Below are positions 40,113-48,745 of a stretch of 64,000 bases of DNA, in pieces. The notes under the pieces are model-generated. The model did no database searches and had not been told where the DNA came from. It saw only the letters and a program-made list of their open reading frames with translations. Numbering within the stretch: the stretch's first letter is position 1; the number at the start of each line of letters is the position of its first letter. Both the position numbers and the translations under genes were made by a program. Source of the stretch: Rhodoplanes elegans (lineage in GTDB: Bacteria; Pseudomonadota; Alphaproteobacteria; Rhizobiales; Xanthobacteraceae); the NCBI RefSeq assembly GCF_016653355.1, contig NZ_NHSK01000076.1:1-64000 (forward strand), given 5' to 3'.

Positions 40113-40726
40113 TGACCGACATCCTCGCACGCGCCAGGGCGACGCGGGTCGGCTCCTGGGTGCGGCAGGCGTTCACGCCGGCCCGCACGCTCAGCCTCGC
40201 CTTTCTCACGCTCGGCGGGTTCCTGGCCGGGGTGGTGTTCTGGGGCGGCTTCAACACGGTGCTGGAGGCGACCAACACGGAGCGGTTCTGCGTGAGCTGC
40301 CACGAGATGCAGAGCAACGTGTTCGAGGAGCTGAAGGGGACGATCCACTTCACCAACCGCTCCGGCGTGCGGGCGACCTGCCCGGACTGTCACGTCCCGC
40401 ACGACTGGACCGACAAGATCGCCCGCAAGATGCAGGCCTCCAAGGAGGTCTGGGGTCATCTGTTCGGATCGATCAGCACGCGGGAGAAGTTCCTGGCGAT
40501 GCGCCGCACGCTCGCCGAGCACGAGTGGGAACGCATGAAGGCGAACGACTCGCTCGAATGCCGCAACTGCCACAGCTCCGATTCGATGGATCTCGCCAAG
40601 CAGAACCCGCGCGCCGCCGAGGCCCACCAGGCCTTCCTGTTCAGCGGCGAGAAGACCTGCATCGACTGCCATAAGGGCATCGCGCATCGCCTGCCCAACA
40701 TGCAGGGCGTTCCGGGATGGCAATGA
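40112..40726 (+). CDS. napC: Membrane-anchored tetrahaem quinol dehydrogenase NapC
   Basis: 204 residues of the NapC/NirT family. One N-terminal membrane anchor (about residues 27-49, [20 protein letters not shown]) precedes four CxxCH haem sites: CVSCH, CPDCH, CRNCH and CIDCH. The distal Met/Lys-type ligands are in the usual places ([14 protein letters not shown]). It oxidises membrane quinol and reduces NapB. Membership of the napEDABC operon is clear from start-stop overlaps. No napF, napG or napH is present. Confidence 0.95.
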   Translation: MTDILARARATRVGSWVRQAFTPARTLSLAFLTLGGFLAGVVFWGGFNTVLEATNTERFCVSCHEMQSNVFEELKGTIHFTNRSGVRATCPDCHVPHDWTDKIARKMQASKEVWGHLFGSISTREKFLAMRRTLAEHEWERMKANDSLECRNCHSSDSMDLAKQNPRAAEAHQAFLFSGEKTCIDCHKGIAHRLPNMQGVPGWQ

Positions 40727-41259
40727 TCACGCGTCGCGTTTTCGTCGGCGGGGCCCTGGCGGGTGTGGCCTTCGGAGTGTTGGTGCCGCGCTTCGCTGCG
40801 GCGCAGGCGCCCGCGCCCGCCGATCCGAATGCGGGTGCCGCGGCCGTGTTGCGGCTCGCCCTGAGCTCGGCCCGCATGCAGGCCCGGGTTTGCGAGATCG
40901 TCCTGGCCAAGGACGTGCGTCCGGAGCTCCGCGGCCTCGCGGAGACGATCGTAGCGTTCCGCCGCGAGCAGGTGCCACGACTGGAGACGGTCGCCCGCGA
41001 GCACGGCGTCGCGGTCGTGCCGGTGCTCGAGTTCGAGCACCAAGTGGCGCTCGACAATCTCGCCCCGCTCGACTTCCTTGCGCTCGGCCGGCGCTTTGTC
41101 GAGCTGCAGCAGCAGGCGCTGGAGCAGGAGATCACCATTTGGCGCCGGGGGCAGGGCGCGGCGGAGCCGTGGCTCGCGGCGCTCGCCGGCGAGATTCTGC
41201 CGCGCATCGAGGCATTGCTCGCTGACGCCCGCAAGGGCGCGGTCGTCGTCGTGCCGTGA
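40717..41259 (+). CDS. DUF4142-like exported helical protein
   Basis: 180 residues from ATG 40717 or ATG 40723, overlapping the napC end. A Tat-like signal [19 protein letters not shown] is cleaved near AAAQAPAP. The mature part is all helical ([57 protein letters not shown]), like DUF4142 proteins, which are ferritin-like four-helix exported proteins of unknown role. The twin-Arg signal and coupling to napC suggest a link with the nitrate reductase or co-transcription only. Family assignment is moderate. Confidence 0.65.
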   Translation: MAMITRRVFVGGALAGVAFGVLVPRFAAAQAPAPADPNAGAAAVLRLALSSARMQARVCEIVLAKDVRPELRGLAETIVAFRREQVPRLETVAREHGVAVVPVLEFEHQVALDNLAPLDFLALGRRFVELQQQALEQEITIWRRGQGAAEPWLAALAGEILPRIEALLADARKGAVVVVP

Positions 41260-41608
41260 GTCACCCAGCGGAGCGATCGCGGCTAAGAAGCTATAGACGC
41301 CCTGCTGATACATCAGCCTCCTCCTATGGCCGCACCTAACGGGGTCGCCTCGGGGTAGTGCCAGACCCGAGCAGATCGACGCGATTGAGAATGCCGATTT
41401 GGCGGCCTAGATTGGTCGATTTTAGCAATCATGATGTGTAGTCGGAAAAGAAATTCGGAACTATCAGCCTGTCGGCTCGCCGATCACCTGTCATTCCACT
41501 CCACGGCACTACGACCGAGACTCGATTGTTGCACCTCGCGATGAGTGGCCTTTCTTAATCGACCCCGGTGCTCGCCGTTGTCGGTGAGCCTGACCGGGGG
41601 GCGGCAAG
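41260..41608. other. Right cargo junction upstream of trbB, no gene seen
   Basis: 349 bp between the last nap-operon gene and trbB. It must contain the end of the cargo segment and whatever promoter now drives trbB. No transposase end, integrase site or direct repeat of the copG-side junction was recognised by eye. Confidence 0.45.
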
Positions 41609-42592
41609 GTGGGGCGGCAGGAGAGCAGAACCGAAGCTTCAGCGCGCCAGGCGCGGATGCTCCGTACCGCGCTCGGATCGTCGATCGCCACGTGGCTCGC
41701 CGACCCGAACGTCGTCGAGGTCATGCTCAATCCCGACGGCCAGCTGTGGGTCGATCGGCTCGCGGAGGGGCTGACGGACACCGGCGAGCATCTGTCTGCT
41801 GCCGATGGGGAGCGGATCGTCCGTCTGGTCGCGCATCACGTCGGCGCGGAGGTCCATCTGACCTCGCCGCGGATCTCGGCCGAACTGCCCGAGACCGGCG
41901 AGCGGTTCGAGGGCCTGATCCCGCCACTGGTTGCGGCGCCCGCATTCGCGATCCGCAAGCCGGCCGTCGCGGTCTTCACGCTCGACGATTATGCCGCGGC
42001 CGGGATCATGACGGCCGAGCAGGCGGCAACGCTCCGTGACGCCGTCGCGCGGCGCCGCAACGTGCTGGTCGCCGGCGGCACGTCGACCGGCAAGACGACG
42101 CTCGTCAACGCGCTCTTGGCCGAGGTCGCGAGCACGACCGACAGGGTCGTGCTGATCGAGGACACGCGCGAGCTTCAGTGCAGGGCCAAAAACCTGGTCG
42201 CGCTGCGGACCAAGGACGGCGTCGCGTCGCTCGCCGATCTCGTGCGCTCGTCGCTGCGGCTGCGCCCCGACCGCATCCCGATCGGCGAGGTGCGCGGCGC
42301 CGAGGCGCTCGACCTCCTGAAGGCCTGGGGGACCGGTCACCCGGGCGGGATCGGCACCATCCATGCGGGAACGGCGCTCGGGGCGCTGCGCCGTCTCGAG
42401 CAGCTGGTGCAGGAGGCGGTCGTGACCGTCCCGCGCGCCCTCATCGCCGAGACCATCGACGTGATCGCCGTCCTGACCGGCCGCGGCAGCGAACGCCGTC
42501 TCATCGAGCTCGCCGCCGTGTCCGGTATCGACCCGGCCGGCGACTACGTCCTCGCACCCGCCACCACGCTCACGACAGGAGAGCCCGCATGA
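41609..42592 (+). CDS. trbB: Conjugation ATPase TrbB (VirB11-like)
   Basis: 327-residue hexameric secretion ATPase of the VirB11/TrbB family. The Walker A motif is [16 protein letters not shown] (about residues 153-168). The Asp box is [12 protein letters not shown], the Walker B-like region [20 protein letters not shown], and the His box [11 protein letters not shown]. All are intact. The ORF begins at GTG 41609, and the N-terminal sequence is family-like from about residue 17 ([10 protein letters not shown]). The stop overlaps trbC (ATGA). It is normally next to the copG gene now located at 11967. Confidence 0.95.
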   Translation: MGRQESRTEASARQARMLRTALGSSIATWLADPNVVEVMLNPDGQLWVDRLAEGLTDTGEHLSAADGERIVRLVAHHVGAEVHLTSPRISAELPETGERFEGLIPPLVAAPAFAIRKPAVAVFTLDDYAAAGIMTAEQAATLRDAVARRRNVLVAGGTSTGKTTLVNALLAEVASTTDRVVLIEDTRELQCRAKNLVALRTKDGVASLADLVRSSLRLRPDRIPIGEVRGAEALDLLKAWGTGHPGGIGTIHAGTALGALRRLEQLVQEAVVTVPRALIAETIDVIAVLTGRGSERRLIELAAVSGIDPAGDYVLAPATTLTTGEPA

Positions 42593-42924
42593 CCATCTCG
42601 ACCGCGACGAATCCCATCCGCAGCTTCGTTCTCACGACGACCTCGGCCGCCGTGCTCGCGCTGATGGCGGCTCCAGCCCATGCGGCCGGCTCGAACATGC
42701 CCTGGGAGCAGCCGCTCCAGCAGGTTTTGCAGTCGATCGAAGGGCCGGTGGCCAAGATCATGGCCGTGATCATCATCATCATGACCGGCCTGACGCTCGC
42801 CTTCGGCGACACGTCGGGCGGCGTTCGCCGACTGGTGCAGATCGTGTTCGGCCTGTCGATCGCCTTCGCGGCGAGCTCGTTCTTCCTGTCCTTCTTCTCG
42901 TTCGGCGGCGGGGCGCTGCTGTGA
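42589..42924 (+). CDS. trbC: Conjugative pilin TrbC
   Basis: 111-residue propilin. A signal peptide (cleavage near AAPAHA-AG) is followed by a periplasmic segment MPWEQPLQQVLQSIEGPVAK and two hydrophobic helices (IMAVIIIIMTGLTLAFGD; QIVFGLSIAFAASSFFLSFF), the classic TrbC/VirB2 layout. The TraF peptidase at 6406 would process it. It overlaps trbB and trbD by four bases each. Confidence 0.94.
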   Translation: MTISTATNPIRSFVLTTTSAAVLALMAAPAHAAGSNMPWEQPLQQVLQSIEGPVAKIMAVIIIIMTGLTLAFGDTSGGVRRLVQIVFGLSIAFAASSFFLSFFSFGGGALL

Positions 42925-43193
42925 CGAGCGGCACCGACCTGGTCCCCGGCTTCGAGGCACCGGTGCATCGCGCCCTGACCGAGCCGATCCTGCTCGCCGG
43001 GGCGCCGCGTGCCATCGCCATCCTCAACGGAACCCTCGCCGCCGCGATCGGCCTTGGCCTGCGCCTGTGGGTCGTCGGCCTGGTGCTCGGGCTCGTCGGG
43101 CACGGCGCGGCGGCCTGGGCGGCGCGGCGCGATCCGCTGTTCGTCGACGTCGTGCGTCGGCACCTGCGCTACCCCACCCACCTCGGTGTCTGA
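42921..43193 (+). CDS. trbD: Conjugal transfer protein TrbD (VirB3-like)
   Basis: 90-residue inner-membrane protein from GTG 42921. It opens with the family signature FEAPVHRALTEPILLAGAPR and has two hydrophobic segments (IAILNGTLAAAIGLGLRLWV; GLVLGLVGHGAAAW), then DPLFVDVVRRHLRYP. It is an assembly component that works with TrbE at the inner-membrane platform. Translationally coupled to trbC. Confidence 0.93.
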   Translation: MTSGTDLVPGFEAPVHRALTEPILLAGAPRAIAILNGTLAAAIGLGLRLWVVGLVLGLVGHGAAAWAARRDPLFVDVVRRHLRYPTHLGV

Positions 43194-43200
43194 GCTGTCG

Positions 43201-45663
43201 ATGTTCAATCTCGCCGAATACCGCAACAAGCCGCAGCGTCTCGCCGACTTCCTGCCGTGGGCGGCCCTGGTCGCACCCGGCGTCGTCCTGAACAAGGACG
43301 GCTCGCTCCAGCGCACGGCGCGGTTCCGGGGCCCGGACCTCGAGTCGGCGACACCGGCCGAACCGGTCGGCGTTGCCGGACGGCTCAACGATGCCCTGCG
43401 CCGGCTCGGCTCCGGCTGGGCCGTGTTCGTCGAGGCGAGCCGTATTCCGGCGCAGGACTATCCGGCCAGCAGCTTTCCGGACCCGGTGTCGACGCTGGTC
43501 GACGCCGAGCGTCGGGCTCAGTTCGAGGAGGAGGGCAGGCACTTCGAGAGCGCCTACCACCTCACGCTTCTGTTCCTGCCACCGGCCGAGGAGGCCGCGC
43601 GCGCCGAGGCCTGGCTGTACGAGGGCCGCGCTCCTGACGGAAGCGCTGCTGCGAACGAGGTGCTCGCGACCTTCATCGACCGCACCGATCGGGTCCTCGC
43701 CCTGATCGACGGATTCGTGCCGGAGGTCGCCTGGCTGTCGGACGGCGAGACGCTGACCTGGCTGCACGCCTGCGTCTCGACGCGGCGGCATCGGGTGCGC
43801 GTGCCCGAGGTGCCGATCTATCTCGACGCGATCCTGGTGGACGAGCCGTTCACGGGCGGCCTCGCGCCGCGGCTCGGCAATGCGCATCTGCGTGTCCTCA
43901 CGGTGGCGGGGTTCCCGTCGGCGACGTGGCCCGGGATCCTCGACGAGCTGAACCGGCTCGCCTTCCCGTACCGGTGGTCGACCCGGGCGATCTGCCTCGA
44001 CAAGACCGATGCCGCCAAGGTGCTCGGCCGCATCCGCCGCCACTGGTTCGCCAAGCGCAAGTCGGTCGCCGCGATCCTGAAGGAGGCGATGACCAACGAG
44101 GCGTCGACGCTCCTCGACAACGATGCCCACAACAAGGCGCTCGATGCCGACGCCGCCCTCCAGGAGCTCGGCGCCGATCTCGCCGGCGAAGCCTACGTGA
44201 CCGCGACCGTCACGGTCTGGGACGATGACGCGAGCAGCGCCGACGAGAAGCTCCGGCTCGCCGCCAAGGTGATCGAAGGCCGCGGCTTCACCTGCATGCT
44301 GGAGGGCCTGAACGCCGTCGAGGCCTGGCTCGGCAGCCTGCCCGGGCACGTCTACGCCAATGTGCGCCAGCCACCGATCTCGACCCTCAACCTCGCTCAT
44401 ATGATCCCGCTGTCGGCGGTCTGGGCCGGACCCGAGCGGAACAAGCACCTCGACGGACCGCCGCTCCTGTTCGCCCGGACCGAGGGCGCGACGCCGTTCC
44501 GGCTGTCGCTTCATGTCGGCGATGTCGGCCACACACTGGTGATCGGCCCGACCGGCGCCGGCAAGAGCGTGCTGCTCGCGCTCATGGCGCTGCAGTTCCG
44601 CCGCTACCCGGGCGCCCAGGTGTTCGCCTTCGACTTCGGCGGCTCGATCCGTGCGGCCGCGCTCGCCATGGGCGGCGACTGGCACGATCTCGGCGGCGGG
44701 CTCTCCGAGGATGCGACCGAGCCGGTCGCGCTGGCGCCCCTGTCCACGATCGACGATCCGGCCGAACGCGCCTGGGCGGCCGAATGGCTCGCCGCGATCC
44801 TCGACCGGGAGGGCGTGACGGTCACGCCCGACGCCAAGGAGCACGTCTGGTCGGCCCTGACGTCGCTCGCCTCGGCGCCCGTGAACGAGCGGACCCTCAC
44901 CGGGCTCACACTGCTGCTGCAGTCCGCCACCCTGAAGCAGGCGCTGAAGCCGTATTGCCTCGGCGGAGCTTGGGGGCGGCTCCTCGACGCGGAGGGCGAG
45001 CGGATCGGCGCGTCCGCCGTCCAGGCCTACGAGACCGAGGGGCTGATCGAGACCGACGCCGCCCCGGGCGTCCTCACCTACCTGTTCCACCGCCTCGAGA
45101 GCCGACTCGACGGCCGGCCGACCCTTCTGATCATCGACGAGGGCTGGCTCGTCCTCGAGGACCCGACCTTCGGGTCCCAGGTCCGGGAATGGCTCAAGAC
45201 GCTGCGAAAGAAGAACGCCAGCGTGGTGTTCGCGACCCAGTCGCTCGCCGATATCGAGACCAGCACGATCGCGCCGGCCATCGTCGAGAGCTGCCCGACG
45301 CGGCTATTCCTGCCCAACGATCGCGCCGTCGAGCCGCAGATCGCCGCCATCTACCGGCGCTTCGGCCTCAACGAGCGCCAGATCGAGATCCTCGCCCGCG
45401 CGACACCGAAGCGCGACTACTACTGCCAGTCGCGCAGGGGCGACCGCCTGTTCGAGCTCGGCCTCGGCGAGGTCGCGCTCGCCTTCTGCGCGGCGTCCTC
45501 CAAGTCCGACCAGTCCGCTATCGCCGAGACCCTCCGCGAGCACGGCCGCGCCGGCTTCGCTGCCGCCTGGCTGCGGCGCAAGGGGCTCGCCTGGGCCGCC
45601 GACCTCCTGGCCGAGCAGGCCTCCCAGGACATCGCGACATCATCCACAGAGGTCAGCCCATGA
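43201..45663 (+). CDS. trbE: Conjugation ATPase TrbE (VirB4-like)
   Basis: 820-residue ATPase that powers pilus assembly. The N-terminal CagE/TrbE domain starts MFNLAEYRNKPQRLADFLPW. The Walker A motif is VIGPTGAGKSVLLAL near residue 448, and Walker B is TLLIIDEGWLVLEDP near 641, followed by ATQSLADIETSTIAPAIVES. The length is normal and no motif is lost. ATG 43201 lies seven bases after the trbD stop. The stop overlaps trbJ (ATGA). Confidence 0.95.
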   Translation: MFNLAEYRNKPQRLADFLPWAALVAPGVVLNKDGSLQRTARFRGPDLESATPAEPVGVAGRLNDALRRLGSGWAVFVEASRIPAQDYPASSFPDPVSTLVDAERRAQFEEEGRHFESAYHLTLLFLPPAEEAARAEAWLYEGRAPDGSAAANEVLATFIDRTDRVLALIDGFVPEVAWLSDGETLTWLHACVSTRRHRVRVPEVPIYLDAILVDEPFTGGLAPRLGNAHLRVLTVAGFPSATWPGILDELNRLAFPYRWSTRAICLDKTDAAKVLGRIRRHWFAKRKSVAAILKEAMTNEASTLLDNDAHNKALDADAALQELGADLAGEAYVTATVTVWDDDASSADEKLRLAAKVIEGRGFTCMLEGLNAVEAWLGSLPGHVYANVRQPPISTLNLAHMIPLSAVWAGPERNKHLDGPPLLFARTEGATPFRLSLHVGDVGHTLVIGPTGAGKSVLLALMALQFRRYPGAQVFAFDFGGSIRAAALAMGGDWHDLGGGLSEDATEPVALAPLSTIDDPAERAWAAEWLAAILDREGVTVTPDAKEHVWSALTSLASAPVNERTLTGLTLLLQSATLKQALKPYCLGGAWGRLLDAEGERIGASAVQAYETEGLIETDAAPGVLTYLFHRLESRLDGRPTLLIIDEGWLVLEDPTFGSQVREWLKTLRKKNASVVFATQSLADIETSTIAPAIVESCPTRLFLPNDRAVEPQIAAIYRRFGLNERQIEILARATPKRDYYCQSRRGDRLFELGLGEVALAFCAASSKSDQSAIAETLREHGRAGFAAAWLRRKGLAWAADLLAEQASQDIATSSTEVSP

Positions 45664-46418
45664 GCCGGCAGTACTCCCGCCGTTCCGTCCTCGGACGCAC
45701 CGCCGTCGTCGGCGCCGGGCTCGTGCTCGCCGCCGTGCCCACGGTCGGCCTCGCCCAGATGCTCGTCTACGATCCCTCGAACTACGCCCAGAACGTGCTG
45801 CAGGCCGCCCGGGCGCTCGAGCAGATCAACAATCAAGTCACCGGCCTGCAGAACCAGGCCCGGATGCTGCTCAACCAGGCCCGGAACTTGGCGAGCCTGC
45901 CGTACTCGTCGCAGCAGACGATCCAGCAGTCGTTCCAGAGGACGCGGCAGCTCCTCGATCAGGTCCAGCGCATCTCGTTCGACCTCGACCAGATCGACCG
46001 CACCTTCACGCGGATCTACCCGCAGACCTATTCCGGCACGACCTCGTCGCAGCAGCTCGCCTCCGACGCCAAGGAGCGCTGGCAGACCTCCCATGCCGCG
46101 TTCCAGGATTCGCTGCTGGTCCAGGCCGGTGTCGTGCAGTCGCTCGACACGACCCGCGGCGAGACCGACACGCTCGTCGCCGCGAGCCAGGCCGCCGTCG
46201 GCGCCCTGCAGGTGGCCCAGGCCGGCAACCAGCTCATCGCCCTGTTGATCCGCCAGCTCGCCGACCTGACCGCGGTCCTCGCGGCGCAGGCCCGGGCCGA
46301 CAGCCTCTCCGGCGCCCGCAGCAGTGCCAGCCAGGAGCAGGCACGCGCCCAGCTCGACCGCTTCCTCACCACGGGCCAAGCCTACCAGGCCCAGCCCGTC
46401 CGCATGTTCAACCCGTAG
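45660..46418 (+). CDS. trbJ: Conjugal transfer protein TrbJ (VirB5-like)
   Basis: 252-residue periplasmic protein. The signal peptide has a twin-Arg look (SRRSVLGRTAVVGAGLVLAA, cleavage near VGLAQ). The mature part starts MLVYDPSNYAQNVLQAARAL and is a long helical, Gln/Ala-rich protein (NNQVTGLQNQARMLLNQARN), as in TrbJ/VirB5 minor pilus components. It also has ERWQTSHAAFQDSLLVQAGV, common to the family. Overlaps trbE. Confidence 0.93.
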   Translation: MSRQYSRRSVLGRTAVVGAGLVLAAVPTVGLAQMLVYDPSNYAQNVLQAARALEQINNQVTGLQNQARMLLNQARNLASLPYSSQQTIQQSFQRTRQLLDQVQRISFDLDQIDRTFTRIYPQTYSGTTSSQQLASDAKERWQTSHAAFQDSLLVQAGVVQSLDTTRGETDTLVAASQAAVGALQVAQAGNQLIALLIRQLADLTAVLAAQARADSLSGARSSASQEQARAQLDRFLTTGQAYQAQPVRMFNP

Positions 46419-46429
46419 GGGAGGGTGGG

Positions 46430-46816
46430 ATGGTCGCCAAGACGCTCGTGCGCCTCGTCCTGGTCGCGCTCGCCGGCGCCTCTGTCGTGGCGGCCGTCGC
46501 CGTCACGAGCCGCATGGCCGAGGATCCGGCCCGCGCGCCCGAGGTGCCGGCCGGCCCGGCCGGCGATCCGCTGGCGCGCGAGCTCGCCCGCTGCAAGCGA
46601 TTGCGTCTGGCCGAAGCCGACGATGCGGCCTGTCGGGCGGTCTGGACCAAGAACCAGGACCGCTTCTTCGGGGCCGGCCGGAGCACGGAGGCACCGACCG
46701 GGTCCCTTCGTCCGGAGACGAGCGTCCAGTCTCCCGGGTCCCCGGACGACGAGCCAGCGCCATCGCCGTCCAACGCCGGGCCGTCGCGGCCCACGAGCCA
46801 GAGGGCAGCCGACTGA
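46430..46816 (+). CDS. trbK: Putative entry exclusion protein TrbK (TrbK-alt type)
   Basis: 128 residues. One N-terminal membrane helix (VRLVLVALAGASVVAAVAVT) is followed by a short conserved patch with ARCKRLRLAEADDAACRAVW, where two Cys could form a disulfide, and a Pro/Ser-rich tail. This is the alternate TrbK seen between trbJ and trbL in alphaproteobacteria. It is proposed to block redundant transfer into cells already holding the element. Assignment rests on the Cys patch and position. Confidence 0.85.
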   Translation: MVAKTLVRLVLVALAGASVVAAVAVTSRMAEDPARAPEVPAGPAGDPLARELARCKRLRLAEADDAACRAVWTKNQDRFFGAGRSTEAPTGSLRPETSVQSPGSPDDEPAPSPSNAGPSRPTSQRAAD

Positions 46817-46817
46817 C

Positions 46818-48062
46818 ATGAACACCGGCATCATCGACCGCTTCACCGAGGTGTTCTCGCGCTACATCGATTCCGGCTTCGGCCTGCTCGGCGGCGAGGT
46901 CGCGTTCCTCGCCTCCACGTTGATCGTCATCGACATCACTCTGGCGGGCCTGTTCTGGGCGTCCGGCAATGGCGAGGACGTCATCACCCGCCTGGTCCAG
47001 AAGACCCTCTATGTCGGGTTCTTCGCCTTCCTCATCGGCAACTTCAACCGCCTCGCCGGGCTGGTGTTCGAGTCCTTCGCCGGGCTCGGCCTGAAGGCCT
47101 CCGGCTCGAGCCTTGCTGCCGACCAGTTCCTGCAGCCGGGCCGCATCGCCCAGGTCGGCATCGACGCCGGCAAGCCGATCCTCGCCGCTGCGGGCCAGCT
47201 CGTCGGCTACGTGTCGTTCTTCGAGAACTTCATCCAGATCGCAGTGCTGCTGATCGCCTGGTTCGTCGTGCTCGTCGCCTTCTTCATCCTGGCGATCCAG
47301 CTGTTCGTGACCCTGATCGAGTTCAAGCTGACGACGCTCGCCGGCTTCGTGCTGGTCCCGTTCGGCCTCTTCGCCAAGACCGCGTTCCTGGCCGAGCGCG
47401 TGCTCGGCAACGTCGTCTCCTCCGGCATCAAGGTGCTGGTGCTGGCCGTCGTGGTCGGGATCGGCACGACCCTGTTCAGCGAGTTCACCCGCGGCTTCGG
47501 CGGCGGCCAGCCGACCTTCGAGGACGCGATGGTGCTCGCCCTCGGCGCGTTGGCGCTGCTCGGCCTCGGCATCTTCGGGCCTGGGATCGCCAACGGCCTC
47601 GTCAGCGGCGGCCCGCAGCTCGGCGCCGGAGCCGCGGTCGGCACCGCATTCGCGGCGGGTGGCATCGGTGCCGTCGGCGCGATCGGTGCGCGCGCCGGTG
47701 TCGGCGCGCTCGCCGGTGCCGCGCGCGGCGGAGCCGCTGTCTCGGGAGGGGCCGTCTCGGCCTACCGGACGAGCGCCGCAGCCTCCGGCGCGACCGGCCT
47801 GAAGGCCGCGGCCGCCGGGGCAAGGGGCGTCGCCCGCGCCGGAGCCGCGGCCGTCGCCGATCGCTTCGGTGCGATGGTCCGGCCTTCTGACAGCGTTTCG
47901 TCCGGACAGGCCAACACGTCCGCCGGTCCCCCTGCATGGGCGCAGACCCTGCGCCGCCACCAGACCGCCGCCCATGGCGCGTCGGTCGCCGCGCATGCCG
48001 TCCGCTCCGGCGATCACGGCAGCGGTGGCAGCTCGATTCCCTTGTCGGAGGATCGCCGATGA
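46818..48062 (+). CDS. trbL: Conjugal transfer channel protein TrbL (VirB6-like)
   Basis: 414-residue polytopic inner-membrane protein with at least five hydrophobic helices in the first 270 residues, including FLASTLIVIDITLAGLFWAS, IAVLLIAWFVVLVAFFILAI and MVLALGALALLGLGIFGPGI. The family-typical opening MNTGIIDRFTEVFSRYIDSG precedes them. The C-terminal third is Gly/Ala-rich and low in complexity, as in other TrbL proteins. It forms the inner-membrane channel. It overlaps trbF (ATGA at 48059). Confidence 0.94.
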   Translation: MNTGIIDRFTEVFSRYIDSGFGLLGGEVAFLASTLIVIDITLAGLFWASGNGEDVITRLVQKTLYVGFFAFLIGNFNRLAGLVFESFAGLGLKASGSSLAADQFLQPGRIAQVGIDAGKPILAAAGQLVGYVSFFENFIQIAVLLIAWFVVLVAFFILAIQLFVTLIEFKLTTLAGFVLVPFGLFAKTAFLAERVLGNVVSSGIKVLVLAVVVGIGTTLFSEFTRGFGGGQPTFEDAMVLALGALALLGLGIFGPGIANGLVSGGPQLGAGAAVGTAFAAGGIGAVGAIGARAGVGALAGAARGGAAVSGGAVSAYRTSAAASGATGLKAAAAGARGVARAGAAAVADRFGAMVRPSDSVSSGQANTSAGPPAWAQTLRRHQTAAHGASVAAHAVRSGDHGSGGSSIPLSEDRR

Positions 48063-48745
48063 TCGCCTTCCGCCGTCCCTCGGTGCGTTACGGCCGCACC
48101 CCCGAGCCCGAGACCCCGTATCAGAAGGCCGGACAGGTCTGGGACGAGCGGATCGGCTCCGCCCGGGTCCAGGCTCGCAACTGGCGGCTCATGGCGTTCG
48201 GCACTCTCGCGCTGGCCGGGGGCCTTGCGATCGGCCTCGTCTGGCAGCACGCCCGCGGCGCCGTCACCCCCTGGGTGGTCGAGGTCGACCGGCAGGGCCG
48301 GGCCCAGGCCGTCGCTCCGGCGCTCGGCGACTACCGTCCGACCGATCCCCAGATCGCCTGGCACCTCGCCCACTTCATCGAGAATGTGCGCGCGATTCCT
48401 GCCGATCCGGTCATCGTCCGCCAGAGCTGGCTCGCGGCCTACGACTTCGTCACCGACAAGGGGGCGCTCGCCCTCAACGACCATGCCCGGGTCCACGATC
48501 CCTTCGCCAGGATCGGCAAGGTCCAGGTGACGGTCGAGATCGCGAGCGTGGTGCGCGCTTCGCCCGACAGCTTCCGGGTCGCCTGGATCGAGCGGCGCTA
48601 CGAGAACGGCAGCCTCGCCGCGACCGAGCGATGGGTCGCCATCCTCACCATCGTGCTCGACCTGCCGCGCGATGCCGAGCGGCTGCGCAAGAACCCGCTC
48701 GGCATCTACGTCCATTCCCTCGCCTGGTCCAAGGAGCTCGGCTGA
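48059..48745 (+). CDS. trbF: Conjugal transfer protein TrbF (VirB8-like)
   Basis: 228-residue bitopic inner-membrane protein. Family opening RPSVRYGRTPEPETPYQKAG is followed by a single membrane helix (LMAFGTLALAGGLAIGLVWQ) and a periplasmic VirB8/NTF2-like domain. The domain holds TPWVVEVDRQGRAQAV, HFIENVRAIPADPVIVRQSW and the C-terminal NPLGIYVHSLAWSKEL. It nucleates assembly between the inner platform and the core complex. Coupled to trbL and trbG. Confidence 0.95.
   Translation: MIAFRRPSVRYGRTPEPETPYQKAGQVWDERIGSARVQARNWRLMAFGTLALAGGLAIGLVWQHARGAVTPWVVEVDRQGRAQAVAPALGDYRPTDPQIAWHLAHFIENVRAIPADPVIVRQSWLAAYDFVTDKGALALNDHARVHDPFARIGKVQVTVEIASVVRASPDSFRVAWIERRYENGSLAATERWVAILTIVLDLPRDAERLRKNPLGIYVHSLAWSKELG

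Noticed and set aside
43024-45090. 688-codon minus-strand frame opposite trbE
   Set aside because: TrbE Walker motifs are on the plus strand. The antisense product is compositionally biased and domain-free.
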